Source: Candidula unifasciata
Lineage: Eukaryota > Mollusca > Gastropoda > Stylommatophora > Geomitridae
NCBI GenBank assembly: GCA_905116865.2
Contig: CAJHNH020000224.1
Location: forward strand, 1,341,720-1,405,719
Direction of reading: 5' to 3'
Length of the DNA: 64,000 nt
Shown piece after piece: positions 1-11,350 of the stretch. Each line of letters starts with the position of its first letter. Positions within the stretch are counted from its first letter, which is position 1. Below the pieces are notes generated by a model. It had not been told where the DNA came from and ran no database searches. It worked only from the letters and a program-made list of their open reading frames with translations. Position numbers and translations under genes: made by a program.

Positions 1-94
1 CACCATTGGTCTATAAACATATATGAGTCTAGCCCGGTGCACCACCAGGATATAAAAAAAGAGATCCTATACTTTTTGAGGGTTTTGGAGTCTC

Positions 95-240
95 TGTGGC
101 AAAGTGGTCAAAGCCATTTGCCTCAAGCCATGAAGGTTGTGAGTTTGTTTGGCAGTGGCAGCATTCAGTTCACAAATGCAGTTTTTATTAAATTCCGGGG
201 GGGGGGGGGGGTGTCGTCGCCAGAGCTACGCGTAATTTAG
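95..240 (+). repeat. Possible tRNA-derived SINE head plus poly(G) run
   Basis: Bases 95-150 read like a decayed tRNA-type polymerase III promoter: an A-box-like TGGCAAAGTGG and, about 35 bases later, a B-box-like GGTTGTGAGTTTG. A run of about 14 G follows at 197-210. There is no second copy in the window, so this is a weak call based on spacing and motif shape. Confidence 0.3.
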
Positions 241-1000
241 ACTTTACCTGGCGCTTTCAGCAGGCGGCTCACTGTTATGCAGTTAGAGGCCGAGCCATTT
301 GGGATAGAACACAGTGCAGTGAACTAAGTCCTCCTTTAATTTAGTTGTTGTTGCATGATGGCAGGGATAAAGACCAGCGTTTAGTGACTGCCATTTGGCA
401 GAACACTGGTAAAGATAAGTGAAGATAAGTTTCAGTGTCCCAGGGTAAAACTGAAGCTTGCAAATCTTAATGTATTTGTTGATGTCAAATATTTGTGCTT
501 TTTCTGCAGGGTGCAGATAGCCCGGATCACAGACACTGCCAACATTCACCTCTAGATGGACAAAGGAATACCCCGTCTTCATCCCCTCAGCAGCTGTCAG
601 ATACAGACGATGTCTCGGCGGTCTCTATCAATGGGCATATATGATTTTCACACAGCCTCTCATGGGCACTGGCCCAGTAAACAATTCAACAGTGGTCTAG
701 CCTTGACCCTCGTAGGTCTTCAGCTTCTGGACCATAGAACAATGTCTCGGCACAAAACCAAGCTGGTTTGCTGGCTAGCAACGAGAGCCCTTGTTGATTC
801 CCATTGGGTGGTCGGTGCAGCGGCGGACCTCAGAGTGGAGGACAGTGCTGCTGGGATCCGGGGTCTGCGGGAGACTGAGAGCTTCCATCCCAAATGCATG
901 GGAGCACCCGCTGAAAGAGAGGCAGGTTTGGTTCGGTCATGTGTAGAAAGTGATTCGCACAATATCACATTGTTGCAAGAACGTTGAATGGGTGAATATC
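241..1000. other. Unassigned, with a possible trace of LINE C-terminus
   Basis: There is no convincing gene. A 143-codon open stretch at 556-987 (+) has no recognisable domain. In another + frame, bases ~910-950 read ERQVWFGHV followed by a stop, resembling the FGHV signature near the C-terminus of many endonuclease/RT LINEs. This fits the better LINE remnant just downstream, but is too short to prove. Confidence 0.3.
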
Positions 1001-1044
1001 AGTGTGGTAAGTGTTGAATGTGTGTTGCGAGTATAACAGATAGA

Positions 1045-1440
1045 TCAGATGGGAAATGTATTGCAGAAATAAAGAACAGAATAGGACAGGTGGGAGATGT
1101 ATTGCAGAAATATAGGATATATAGGAGATGTGTTTCAGAAATGAAAAAAAAATTGGGAAAAGGGAAGATGCATTGCAGAAATAAACAGAATAGGATGAAA
1201 GGGAGAAATATCACAAATATAAAGAATATAATCAAGCAAGTGGGAGATAAATGAGAGAAATATAGGACAGATAAAGCTGAATTAAACAGAATGAAGAATA
1301 TTGTATGCAATAATTTCTTCTCATTAGAAGTAACAGAAAGAAGTCTTGCTTGTTAATAAGAACCGATTTTGTAAGATGGTTGTGAGTACTGGACAGTTTC
1401 TAAGTAAGCATATCATTAAAACAGCCTTCAAGAGGTTTTA
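1045..1440 (+). pseudogene. LINE-B reverse-transcriptase C-terminal remnant with internal degenerate repeat
   Basis: The 5' part, translated DGKCIAEIKNRIGQ, and the 3' part (~1310-1390, EVTERSLACYIRT-like) match consecutive pieces of the LINE remnant at 63240-63430. There they read DGRCITEIRNRIGQ and VRKKILACYIHPVFTYG. This is the helical region after the RT palm. Here the first piece is repeated about six times as degenerate ~32-50 bp units between 1045 and ~1300, each built on a gggagatgtattgcagaaat-like core. It is broken and non-coding today. Confidence 0.55.
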
Positions 1441-2099
1441 CAGAAGAATGAGCAACAGAGGGTTGTGAACAAACATGACAACATATACCAGCTGGCACGG
1501 TCAGTAAGAAGTATTGGTTTGTTTAGGACAGCTTGTTCAGAAGGAAGTAGCTCCTTCTATTGGTTTGTTCTGGGAAAGTCTGACTGTGTATCTTGATGAA
1601 TGTATGTGTCTGTAGAGAAGGAGACAGAGAGAGAACTAGATATATGAGTTCTGATAAGTAAGATTGAGTTATCTGTCAGTAATAAGAGAGAGAACATATA
1701 AGATATATGAGATGTGATCGCTGCACACAGGTTATTTATCAGGAGAAAGAGCATAAAATATTTGAGATCTGATTGTTGTCTGACGCTGATAATAATGTTT
1801 GTGTTGGGAGAGAGAGAGAGAGAAATATCACTGACCTGAATCAGACTTCGACAAAGTGCAATATTCAAACAATCCTGTATTACTTGTACATTATCACCTC
1901 AATCCTGTACTGCCATGTTGCTCAATAGCAACACAATTATAATAAATCGTTTGCCATGTTTTTTCTTCCTGCTGTGTGTGGTTACTTAAACTGGCAGATG
2001 TGTGAACGGTGCAGAATTATAAACTGATCATCAAGGTTTGAAGAGAATTAGTGCTGCATGGAGTGTCCAGAGTGATCTGGATGATGCACAGTAGACAAG
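1441..2099. other. No gene seen
   Basis: AT-rich unique-looking sequence with a short (GA)n run at ~1808-1823. No exon, RNA gene or repeat copy was recognised. Confidence 0.4.
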
Positions 2100-2215
2100 G
2101 GACAGGTGAGACCGATATACAATCAGACATTGACTGCTGCTAGTGGAATTACAACTCTGTGCTTGATACTGAAAGATGGCCAATGTTCTAAGTGTTGTAT
2201 TGTCGATTCTTCAAC
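2100..2215 (+). pseudogene. LINE-A 3'-end fragment
   Basis: The stretch aligns with the 3' end of the RNase H-bearing LINE copy at 8265-9870 (its bases ~9735-9845). Shared features are a TGAAAGATGG/TGAAGATGG block, then a GAGTGC-TGTGATGTCGATTC-like terminus. It is one of five copies of this family in the window and is only the last ~115 bases, a typical 5'-truncated LINE relic. Confidence 0.55.
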
Positions 2216-2498
2216 TAGCAAGTATGATCTTTCTTTAACAATTTGTGGAGGTTAAGCGTCTCTTTTGCTCTTTATTTCAAGCCTGTTTAGGGAAATTTGA
2301 AACTTCAGATTGTTTTGGGGATATTGTGAGGAAAACCTTAAAACTACCCGACAAACAGCCAACTTGAATAGAAAAATATTAAGACAAAACAATTGATACT
2401 TTGACCACATGGCACAGATGGGATGAGAACATGGATCTGATTGTGGAAGATGGTGACCCATGGCTGCTTGTGTTAGAATGGCAGATGATGAAGATTAA

Positions 2499-2983
2499 TT
2501 AACGCTTTCGCCCCATCAGTGCTAAAATGAGTGGGTCTTGAACCTGTAGGATTTTCAGAAAACATTCTTTTAAAAAAACTTATTGCACAGGTCAATAATT
2601 AAGTAAAATTGATCTACATTCTAATTTTTTTCTCAAAATATAAAAAAAGTGTTAATTAGTAAACACGTTCAGAGTAAAGCGTTAAATTTATTGCATTCCC
2701 CGGGCATAGCCAAACTGAATGTGTTGGTTGACTCCTATCCTGATCTCTATCACTGAGGTTTACTGGAAAAGTTTGACATCAACTAGACTTTTTAAGAAAG
2801 ACTTTGGAGTCATAATAAAACCTCTCTAAATACTATTTTTAGTTACTGTTTCAGCTCCTGTTAACCGCCACACGTTGAATTTAACTATGCTTCTTGAGAA
2901 CAGTTCACCGTGAAGATGGCCAGTATATTGGCATTTGGGGGGGGGGGGGGGCTGTGTCCGTCTTCTTGGGGTGATAGGGTTAA
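2499..2983. mobile_element. MITE-like element with TTAA flanks (piggyBac-like)
   Basis: The left end is TTAACGCTTTCGCCCC and the right end, read on the other strand, is TTAACCCTATCACCCC. That gives terminal inverted repeats of about 16 bases with 3 mismatches, flanked by or including TTAA. A TTAA target and CCC-type termini are the hallmark of piggyBac transposons. The 485-bp interior has no transposase frame and includes a ~14-base poly(G) near 2938-2951, so it would be non-autonomous. Confidence 0.5.
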
Positions 2984-4072
2984 ACAACTGCGGATGTGTG
3001 CTGTCTTTAAGTGACTAGAGAGCACAATTCTGGCTCAAGAGATGCAAGTAGAGGAGAAACTGTGGGCCACTTATGGCTACCTCCTGCTGGACTCGTGGCT
3101 TGTCTCTCTGATCTTTTTTTGTCAACAGATGTAGGAGTTTAATGAATGGGGTCAGAATTATAGGGTCTTTAATTCATATAAGAATCTTTTCGCCTTCTCT
3201 GACTCTCATTGGTAACACAAGAATCTCTTTCTCTCACTCTCACTTCTCTTGTCTTGTGTCCATTGAAAATAGTTTATTTATTTGTTCGTTCATACTTTCT
3301 TACCTAAGACCAGACCTTTACACGCGTATTCTTTCTCAGCGACACAGTGAGTCGTATCATTAAGATGGAGCGGGACTGGGTCTGAAGACAATGACTGGAG
3401 TCTCTGGGGCGGACACATTAGTTTCATTTTCATGCCAGGGCATGTAGACGTGCAAGCTGGCAGGTGGAGGGCGGACGAGCCAAGGACCAGGCAGAGGTTC
3501 TGAATGTTTTACAAGAAGCAAAACGTATACGAGAACCAAGTGATAACTGAGTCTGCCACCATGACCAGACTGCAAGACAGCTTGTTAAATAGTGATTTGG
3601 CTAGAAAAGAGCAGTATACAGGAAGTCAAAGAAGATTAAGAAATCAACATAGAATTGGTGTCGCTACACGCTGTGCGTTTTACTGAGGGGGAATTTGAGC
3701 ATTTATGGACTCAATAGTGCAATGATGATAATCTGTCGGCTAACATCTTAGCCTGTAAGGACACCTTCCTGCAAGTTTCTTTCTGTCTGCTTGTTTGTCT
3801 GTCTATCGATCCCTGGTGTTGATGCGGCGAAACCGACAACTGGAATAACACGCTTTCCTCCACCTCATTACGGTGTTGAAACCGTTTTCCAAATGCCAAG
3901 CATGTAATGTATCACTTCAGTTGTCGGGCAGACATCAGGTGCTGCCTGATATAGATTCAGCCATTGCCCTCCAATCCAACCGCAGATTTCAAATTTCCAT
4001 TGTTTTGTTTTTTTTAAATCAAAATTTTGGAAAGTCTTTAAGTTATACAGGAATCTTTTCGCCTGTTCTAAA
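2984..4072. other. Unassigned; contains one copy of a dispersed repeat
   Basis: Bases ~3645-3765 are similar to ~7935-8045. Both have a GACGCTGTG/CACGCTGTG start, a TTTACTGAGG/TTTACCGAGG block, TGGACT, and GTGCAATGATGATAATCTGTC / GTGCAATGAGGATAATCTGTC. The family is unknown. Nothing else recognisable lies in the interval. Confidence 0.45.
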
Positions 4073-4073
4073 A

Positions 4074-4087
4074 CACACACACACACA

Positions 4088-4142
<55 letters not shown>
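4074..4142. repeat. Compound (AC)n(TC)n microsatellite
   Basis: About 8 AC units run directly into about 26 CT units. Leucine/serine reading frames across it are an artefact of the repeat. Confidence 0.95.
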
Positions 4143-4144
<2 letters not shown>

Positions 4145-5195
4145 AGCCGTATGGACGTGAGAATATAATGTCTTTTGGAAGACCCAATGTAATAGAGTTC
4201 TTAACCCCTTGAATATAAAGTTCATTCTCTCTTTCTCCCCAAATTTCAGTTCTCTGATCCCGAGGGTTTATTCTAGAAGCCTAATCTCTATTCATCATCT
4301 GGAGATCTCTATTTGTGTCCCTGAAGTTTACTGTCTTTTTCTTTTGCATCGAGCTCCATTTTTGTTCATGTATTGTTTCGATCGATTGCTTCGCGAAGGA
4401 AGACGCAGGGAGGAAATGAGCTTCGTGTCATACCCTATTATATCACGAACTAGAACATTTTTCTTCCGCACTTTATTCCCCTTTGGAGCATAGGCTCTCA
4501 TCTACCTCCCTTCGAGATGTCGGTTCATTTACAATCTCCTGCAACTCTATCAAATTATCGTTCAATTCTGCCTCAATCTTGTGCACGTGTCTTAAGCCTC
4601 CTGTTATCTCTTTTCCTCTGTTGACACCTTGAAATAAACCTTCAGGCAGTCATCTTTCAGTCTACATACATGTAACGGGATGGTATAATGCTTGCTTTTA
4701 CAAACATGGATCTGATTTAAGTCGACAGAAGAACTGAAAAAAGATGTATGAGAAGGAAGACAAGAAGCAGTTAGAGTTTGCAGCTAAAGAAATCTTCGGT
4801 TAAAGTAGCCAGCACAATACCAAGAGGTATAAGTCAATGGATACCTAGAGTTGATTGTACAAGACCTTGCCGATGTGGAAGGCGATTCAAGTGTTGGCGG
4901 CAACTCGCCCAAGTTGTCTTTTTTGGCCTTAAAGATGTAGAAGACAATACATAGAGTGGATCTTACTTACGACTGCACGTCAAGATGCCTCCTCCTAGCA
5001 TGGAATTGTATTCATGATTCCACCGGTCAAGGGGGGCCGGAGGCTGGGTATTTAGTCTCTCTCCCCCCCTCCCCACGAGAAATTACACAACACTACAACA
5101 ACAATTTCTACTACTAAATATTGCGTCCGTGCTGTAGAAGCTAGACAGAATGACACAACAGTAGCAAGAGCAACAGCAGTATTTGCAGCAACGGT
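4143..5195. other. No gene seen
   Basis: No exon with paired splice sites, RNA gene or recognised repeat family member was found here. Confidence 0.4.
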
Positions 5196-5223
5196 TGGGG
5201 GGGGGGGGGGGGGGGGGGGGGGG
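5196..5223. repeat. Poly(G) run of about 28
   Basis: One of the longest uninterrupted G runs in the window. Its exact length is likely to be unreliable because sequencing of such runs is error-prone. Confidence 0.9.
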
Positions 5224-5584
5224 ACTATTTAATTTAATGGGGGGAAAAGATAGACTACGTTTCTTGTAATATGGATGAGAAAAAAAAAAAAAACACCGCA
5301 CCGAAATACGGATTTAACCGATGTCATTTTAGATTCTCTAGAATTTCAACACGTTTCCCAACTAAGCTCAAAATGTAATTACAATGCCAAGAAATGAAAC
5401 ACATTAAAAACTGGGCTCAAGCAGATCAGCCATCCGGGGAGTCTCTGCGTGTTGTCTCTGAAAATCGGAGTCATTTAAAGACAAAGATACTGCACTGAAA
5501 TATTATTGGCTATCGGCAGACAGGGGAGATGTTTGTTTTGTGTAATTACGATGCTTTGTGTTTCCTGTAATCATTTCCCGATTT

Positions 5585-5775
5585 CAGTAAATATTGTCTT
5601 GCAATCTTCTGGGATTCGACATCACAGCATCTAGGAAAAGCCCATATTAGCTCCGCCTCCCTCCACAACAAACAGCGAAGAGTCTCCATTTTGATGGTAT
5701 CCGTTGTCATCTGATTAACTACTTGTCTTGCCTTGCCTCTGTCGAGTGGCACCCAGACCTCTTCTCGCCGTATCA
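5585..5775 (-). pseudogene. LINE-A 3'-end fragment, minus strand
   Basis: On the minus strand the translation contains KARQVVNQMTTDTIKMETLR, then LLWREAELIWAFPRCCDVES. This parallels the + copy at 32268-32745 (KARRTFNQIVTGTISTGTLR..LLKMRREHAWECPECSDV) and the copy ending near 9850. It is the C-terminal tail and 3' end only; upstream RT and RNase H parts are missing. Confidence 0.6.
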
Positions 5776-6064
5776 TTCTCTCCAGTTACGGATTTTCAGA
5801 ATTTTTCATTTCACCTGTTTTTCTCCCTCAGGTTTTAGATCACCACCTCTACCTTTTGCAGTTGCAGTACACCCTCAAATAGTGTAATCCCAGCCAGCCT
5901 ACCTGACTGCTTATTCCCAAAGAATTGCATGGGCACAATATCTACGTGACTCTCACTGCAGGCAACTGCTGGACTGATTTAATCCATTACGTACGAAGTT
6001 TGAGGTTTGAACAACAGATCAACTTCATAGCACACGGGTAGTAACCCATGTGTTCCGTTTTTCT

Positions 6065-6400
6065 TCTTACTCAAGTCTGAACCTGAAGAAGCTCAGCACA
6101 TTGCACACGCTCTGTAGAACCGGCGAGGATCCTGAAATACTCTGGGTAAATTTTTAACTCCAAAATTTGCCCAAGCAGCGCGGTTAGGCTACTTTTTTTT
6201 CGATTTCCTACTGCCAAGGGATTTTTTTTTTTAGCGCGCAACAATGGACACGGGCGTCCGATCTCACTACCCAGAGAACCCGGGGAATTACCTGAAGTCC
6301 AAGTCCACATGAAGAAATCCTAGCCCTTAACAGGGATTGAACCCGGAACCTCTAGCACTCGAGGCGGACATCAATGCCCCGAGACCACGCAGCCCCCCTC
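6065..6400 (-). mobile_element. tRNA-derived SINE (family SINE-A), minus strand
   Basis: Read on the minus strand it opens with a tRNA-like head containing the B-box GGTTCAATCCC (positions ~6335-6350). A body of about 250 bases follows and ends near 6065 in a GAAGAA-type tail. It aligns along its whole length with the + strand copy at 16300-16640: shared blocks include CGCCTCGAGTGCT, CCTTGGCAGT, a CGCGCTGC/AGCGCTGC block, GGAGTTAAAAAT, and TTTCAGGATCCT. Full-length copies on opposite strands with a pol III-type head define it as a SINE. Confidence 0.75.
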
Positions 6401-7934
6401 CTCCCATTTTATACGAAGAAACTAATGCTGACTACACCCTTCAAGAGCATGCTTTGCGAATTCGACACTTATAACAACATGCGTGACTGAGATTGCTTCT
6501 ACCCATCGGAACGCAGCAGCTACCTCCATTCTCCTGCTGAATGTGGTCATTTGCCAAGTTCTCTTCAGCTGTCCTTTTTTCCAGTGCTTTTGTAACGAAG
6601 TCTTGCAATGAGGTCTATGGTTTATATCGCTCTCTTTTTATATGTAGCGCAATCTTCTTCATCCTCTTCTTAGATCTATGGTATTCAATTGGCGGCCCGC
6701 TGGGGTCTAGCAAGTGGCACTCGGTTTACTTCCAAATTGTGTTATACGAATGATCCTTCTACGATGACGCTTAGGCCTATGACCCGTGACGATTCCCATT
6801 TTCATCACTTTGGCTCGTGAGTCCTGCCTTAGATCATTCTGTCAGAAAACATTATCAGGAGGGCAGCAGTCTTGATGAAAGCTATCGTGCAGCCCAAATC
6901 TCCGGGTGTAACATAAAGCTTTGTCTTGATTCAGGTTGGAACAGGCCACATGTGTGGATCAGTGATGCAGTGAGAGCCCAACTGGGATCTGTCTTGTCAG
7001 ATATAGGTTCGTTTCCCACGTGAGACACTAGCCACATGCTGCTAACTCAAGCATGTGTATGTGTGTTAGCTCGCATGTGCTACCGAGTAGTGCACCATCC
7101 TAAGATTCTTCTTTTGTTTTAGTAAGAGACTGTAGCACTGGCAGAGGTATCCTTATAAATAATATTTGTATGTATGTGCGTGGATTGGGGGGGGGGGGTG
7201 GTGTATGTGTGGGGGTGAATTATAATATGTAAACCCAATTGTAAGGTTTGGTAGAAAAGCCGAAGAACTATCTTTTTAATGTTACCACCATTATTGCTGC
7301 TGCTACTGCCACTGTCACCACCAACATCTCTACAGTCAAAAATAAGATGAGCCAAATTGGCAGACTGAATTGTTACGACTGATAGTCTTCTCTCATAGTA
7401 TGATGATTTGTTTTACATCATTGCCCTGATAATGCACGTGGTCAAGTAAATTTAAAGGACCCCTTTTACGCCAGGGTCTCACCGGGCATGTGGTGCTAAA
7501 CTATTTTTTTTTTAAATTGACAAAATAGTATTATATGGCACCATTATACCGTCATGCAGTCTTTTCACAGCCTTTTCATTGGTGTGTTTTTTCTCGTCGT
7601 TGTTCTGCTGCTGAAGGCTAATGTTCGCACCGTCCTTTGTTTGTTTCTTGTAACTGGTTCTGTAAAATTCACATATAATTTCAAAATACATATATAATCA
7701 TGTGAAGACTTTTATCGCTTCACTGCGGTCATCTTATTTCGAGATCAACAATTAATACATACGAGTAACTGTTTTGTCCCATCCCAGGCCGATACCCTGC
7801 AATTTCAAGAATAGCTTTGTGTGTCGAAAACAAAAAGTCCCAAATACTCCATTCAACCCGCCAAGAAATCATAACCGGGGTATCATTAATAGTTACACCA
7901 GGTTACAAAAAGAATAAGAAACCAACACAGAACG
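6401..7934. other. No gene seen; small repeats
   Basis: Contains a poly(G) at ~7189-7198 and a ~60-base segment at ~7455-7510 (AAAGGACCCCTTTTACGCC...CACCGGGCATGTGGTGC). The latter has a diverged relative near 44115-44160. No exon is supported. Confidence 0.4.
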
Positions 7935-8045
7935 TGTCGTCAGCCGTTAGACGCTGTGAAATTTACCGAGGAGGCTATCCGAGCACTTGTGGACTGATTA
8001 GCTGGAAGTGCAATGAGGATAATCTGTCATCTAACTAACTGTTAA
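7935..8045 (+). repeat. Dispersed repeat, partner of 3645-3765
   Basis: About 110 bases similar to 3645-3765 in the same orientation. A third piece (~8140-8185) contains a related GACGTCAGCCGTAAGCGTTAC. It could be part of the LINE-A 5' flank or an independent SINE; two copies are not enough to decide. Confidence 0.4.
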
Positions 8046-8264
8046 GTACGCCTCGGTGTGCCCTTTTGCATTGTTTGGCGGTGAACAAATGTCTCAAAGT
8101 CAAGTTAAGCTCAAGTGGGTCGACTTCAGTGCACCGGGTTATCCCATATGGCTCGGTATTTCTCCGCTATACGACACGACGTCAGCCGTAAGCGTTACAC
8201 GAGCGATGAACTCCATAGCACCATTGACAATGTCCAGACAGAGTTGTTTCACTAGGGCTCCTTT

Positions 8265-9870
8265 ATGTGTTTACAGGCAAGATTGCAGAACTTGAATCAC
8301 CAGGTGTTGAAAAAATATTGACATTTGCCGATGATGTTCTTGTATATAGGCAAGGGAGAGATAGGCGACGGAAAGCTCACGAGCTACAAGCAACTGTGGA
8401 CAAAGTGACTGACTGGTGTGCCGAAAATGGTGCTGTCATCAACTCAGAAAAGGCAGCTGTTTTGTGGTGTTCTCTGGACAATAGAATTGTAAAAGCTGGC
8501 GTTCCAAACCTCAAAGTTCATAACAGTAACATCAAACGAGAAAGCAAACGGAGATACCTGGGTATTATTTTTTTTTTTATAGAAGCCTGTCCTTCAGGGA
8601 TCACGTGGATGCAGTTGCAGTGAAATGCTAGAAAGGACTCAATGCTCTCACGATTATGGCAGCAATGGACATGGAACAGAGAATGTTGTTCACAATGTTC
8701 CAGCGTGTGATCCTGTCGGTGATAGATTATGGACTTGGCATGCCTACCATATCAAAGAGTCAGCTGATGAAACTTGAACGCATACAGAATGAAGCCATGC
8801 GGGTGATTCTGGGATGTACAAGAGATACCTCGGTAGTATGTATGCGATATATACTTGCACTGCCTACTATTGCAGATAGGCTCAAAGTTCTGCAAGCAAA
8901 GTCATACCTCAGAGTAGATGCGGACAAGAGGCACCTCCTGCATGAGGCCCTGGATAGAGCTAAGGGTCACAGACTGAAAAGAGGAAAGTCTTGGATGGCG
9001 CAAGCTGAAGACACAATTCGACATGTGTGCAGGCTTGATAAATTTAGGCGAGGAGATGAGTGGGTCAAAGTGTCCGATCATGTTTCAGACTTGTGTAGGG
9101 TTCTAATCACTTTGGGACGTGAGTGCAGGAACTGGCCAGCTGGTGCTGCAGAATCAGAAGTTCAACAAATGATTCATGACAATTCCTGCCCAAGTGATGT
9201 GATTGTATATACAGATGGCTCTGTGGTGAGGGGGAGACGAAGTGCATGGGGGTTCATAGCAAAGGCGAATGAGCGTCGCTTGGCGCAACAAAGCCTGGCA
9301 TATGATATCACAACTTCTAGTTTGAGAATGGAGGTGGAGGCAGTCACTGCTGCATTCCGTTGGCTTGGGAATCAGCTGTACACACATGTCGTCATTGTAA
9401 CTGACTCATAGAGCATGCTTAGAAAGGTGGAGACAGGCATGTTCCGTGCAGAGTGGCAAGCATCACTTCAAAGGTAATGAGTGGTTAGCATCCTTTGGAT
9501 ATTTTTCTCCAGGGCACGCCGGTGTGTTGGGAAATGAGCAGCAGGATAGACTGGCCCGTTCTGCACCACTTGGTGGTGAAGTGATATATAACGAGCTGGA
9601 TGTTGTGAGGGCCCTTTGGGAGCGAGTGAACAGTGCCGAGTAAAAGATAGATCCTTACGGTCTGAGGAGAATAGGACTGCGAGGAGTTACAAGGGGATCT
9701 GGTCGACGCTCGGCGGAGGGGCGAGACGGATATACAATTTGACTGTTACTGGTACCATCGGAATTTTAACTCTTCGCTTTCTGCTGAAGATGGGGACGGA
9801 GCGCTTATGGGAGTGTCCCGAGTGCTGTGATGTCGATTCTAAATTCAACATTCAACAGTCAGACACCCAG
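8265..9870 (+). pseudogene. LINE-A: non-LTR retrotransposon, RT C-terminus plus RNase H, broken
   Basis: The copy starts inside the RT palm with motif C (KILTFADDVLVY, ~8311-8346), so it is 5'-truncated. It continues through the thumb (IDYGLGMPTISK, ~8722) to an RNase H domain from ~9205. The domain's acidic residues are visible as YTDGS, MEVEAV, VTDS and NEQQD. RNase H after RT is characteristic of I-superfamily LINEs. Breaks are a frameshift at the T-run ~8566-8578, a TGA at ~8621, a TAG at 9409-9411 inside the VTDS-ESMLR region (intact Glu in the copy at 32268), and a further shift at ~9470. It makes no functional protein. The CPECC-like tail and TGTGATGTCGATTC end mark its 3' terminus. 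Confidence 0.85.
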
Positions 9871-11119
9871 ATTTTCACTTTCGCTCTCTCAGATCTTTGA
9901 TCAACGAAGTTCAATTTCCGTCATTTGAGTCCATATTAGCTGCCAAATTGGGTATCTTAATATATGAAGCAGCAGATATGAATATTTCAATTAGATTCAT
10001 CAAAAATCATCCACAGATATCAAAATGATTGAATTTTATAATAAATTCAATTCTAACCTGGATTTATCTGATTCCATTTGCACATATTATTGCTCCTCCC
10101 GTTGTTTAATATTGATTTAGCTTGAGAGAGGCACAAGGGACCGGCAAGAAGCAAACATCTTTGTTGTCGTCTGCCCGCAAGCCGCTGTTGGATACAGGAC
10201 CCCGGCAAGGCCGCTGCTAGAAGAATTCTCAGTTTTTTTCTGGGTAAGTACACCAAAAACTTGTCTAATTTACTGTCTTGCACCATTTCTCGCGCGTTTG
10301 TTCTTATTGTGTGTAAAAGCTTTCATTTAAACAGACACCGGGTAAGGCTGTGGCGTTTCTTGTAGTTGTAATCTCTGACTGCTGTGACGTATCAAGTATC
10401 AGTATCAGTCGTATCGGTGGGTAGTAATAGTATGGATGGCGGCTTGAAGTTTAACTTTCGAACTTGTCTTACTAACACAAACTTCAACGATAGCTCTGCT
10501 ATGACCTGACAGATGCTTATGTATCTGACTGCATTGAAATTAAAGTCAGCGCTTTAATGGTTTATTATAACAGGGTGCCAGTGTTAACTCCCCCGGCTAT
10601 TGTATCTGTATCCGTTATCTGTTATACTATAATATATGGTGGAAGTGGATGCCGAATTATGAATCGTCGATCAGTGTTATTTTTAACGTTACTGATTAAA
10701 TTAAGGCTACTGACCCCCCCCCCCTCCACCCGATATGTTTTCTTTCTGACAGACGGATCGAATAAGAAAAAAAAAAAAAAAAACTTAAATGGATGTTTTC
10801 CTCTTTGGTCTTTCTGTTAAAAAGCTTGGTGAAGACAGCAACGCTGTCCAGATCTCCTCATTCATAAACCATACAACATTGTGATTGTCTTGCTTATGGT
10901 AGAAATAGGTCAGACAGATGTCTTATCAGGCCTTGATTGCTATTATTTATTTGTGTTTAGATTAACTATTAGGTAATAGGAACTGACTGACTTTTAAAAT
11001 GCCAGTATTTCCAGATGTCCATGTAATTTGCCTGATATTGTTGTCAGAAACTTTTACCGTTAAGGGTTGTTTCATATTTTCTCGATTATGCATTTTAAAT
11101 GCTCATCATATAAGACAAA
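9871..11119. other. No gene seen
   Basis: Mostly AT-rich. A splice-donor-like TGG|GTAAGT at ~10241-10248 follows a short open stretch (..EEFSVFFW), but no acceptor or protein similarity supports an exon. Short poly(A) and poly(C) runs lie near 10718 and 10767. Confidence 0.4.
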
Positions 11120-11350
11120 GTAAAGTGATGGACCCCTTTTGCACACTTTCAGGCATATAGGGCTAGACCTATATTTTATAGACCAATCGGCACTCGGTGG
11201 GTGATGTGGTCAGCATTACTAAGGTCGCCTTTACCATAGTATCCATTCAAGGCTGGGTAGAGCTTGGAGCCAATGTCATTTTGGAAAAAGAATCTAGGTC
11301 TTTCAGGACCCAAACCCATGACCTTTATTTCTGCAGGTTAGCATCATCAT
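11120..11350 (-). mobile_element. tRNA-derived SINE (family SINE-E), minus strand
   Basis: It matches 26565-26800: a CATATAGGG(C/T)T(A/G)G start, TATTTTATAGACCAATCGGC, CGGTGGGTGATGTGGT, GGCTGGGTAGAGCTTGGAGCC. At the far end (~11305-11330) an ACCCAAACCCATGACC block is a tRNA-type B-box when read on the minus strand. Further fragments lie at 58050-58160 and 58825-58960. Confidence 0.65.

Noticed and set aside
10150..10243. Candidate exon ending ..EEFSVFFW before GTAAGT
   Set aside because: Looked like a tetraspanin TM1 exon end, but upstream residues do not fit, no acceptor is evident, and the exon at 53360 fits far better.
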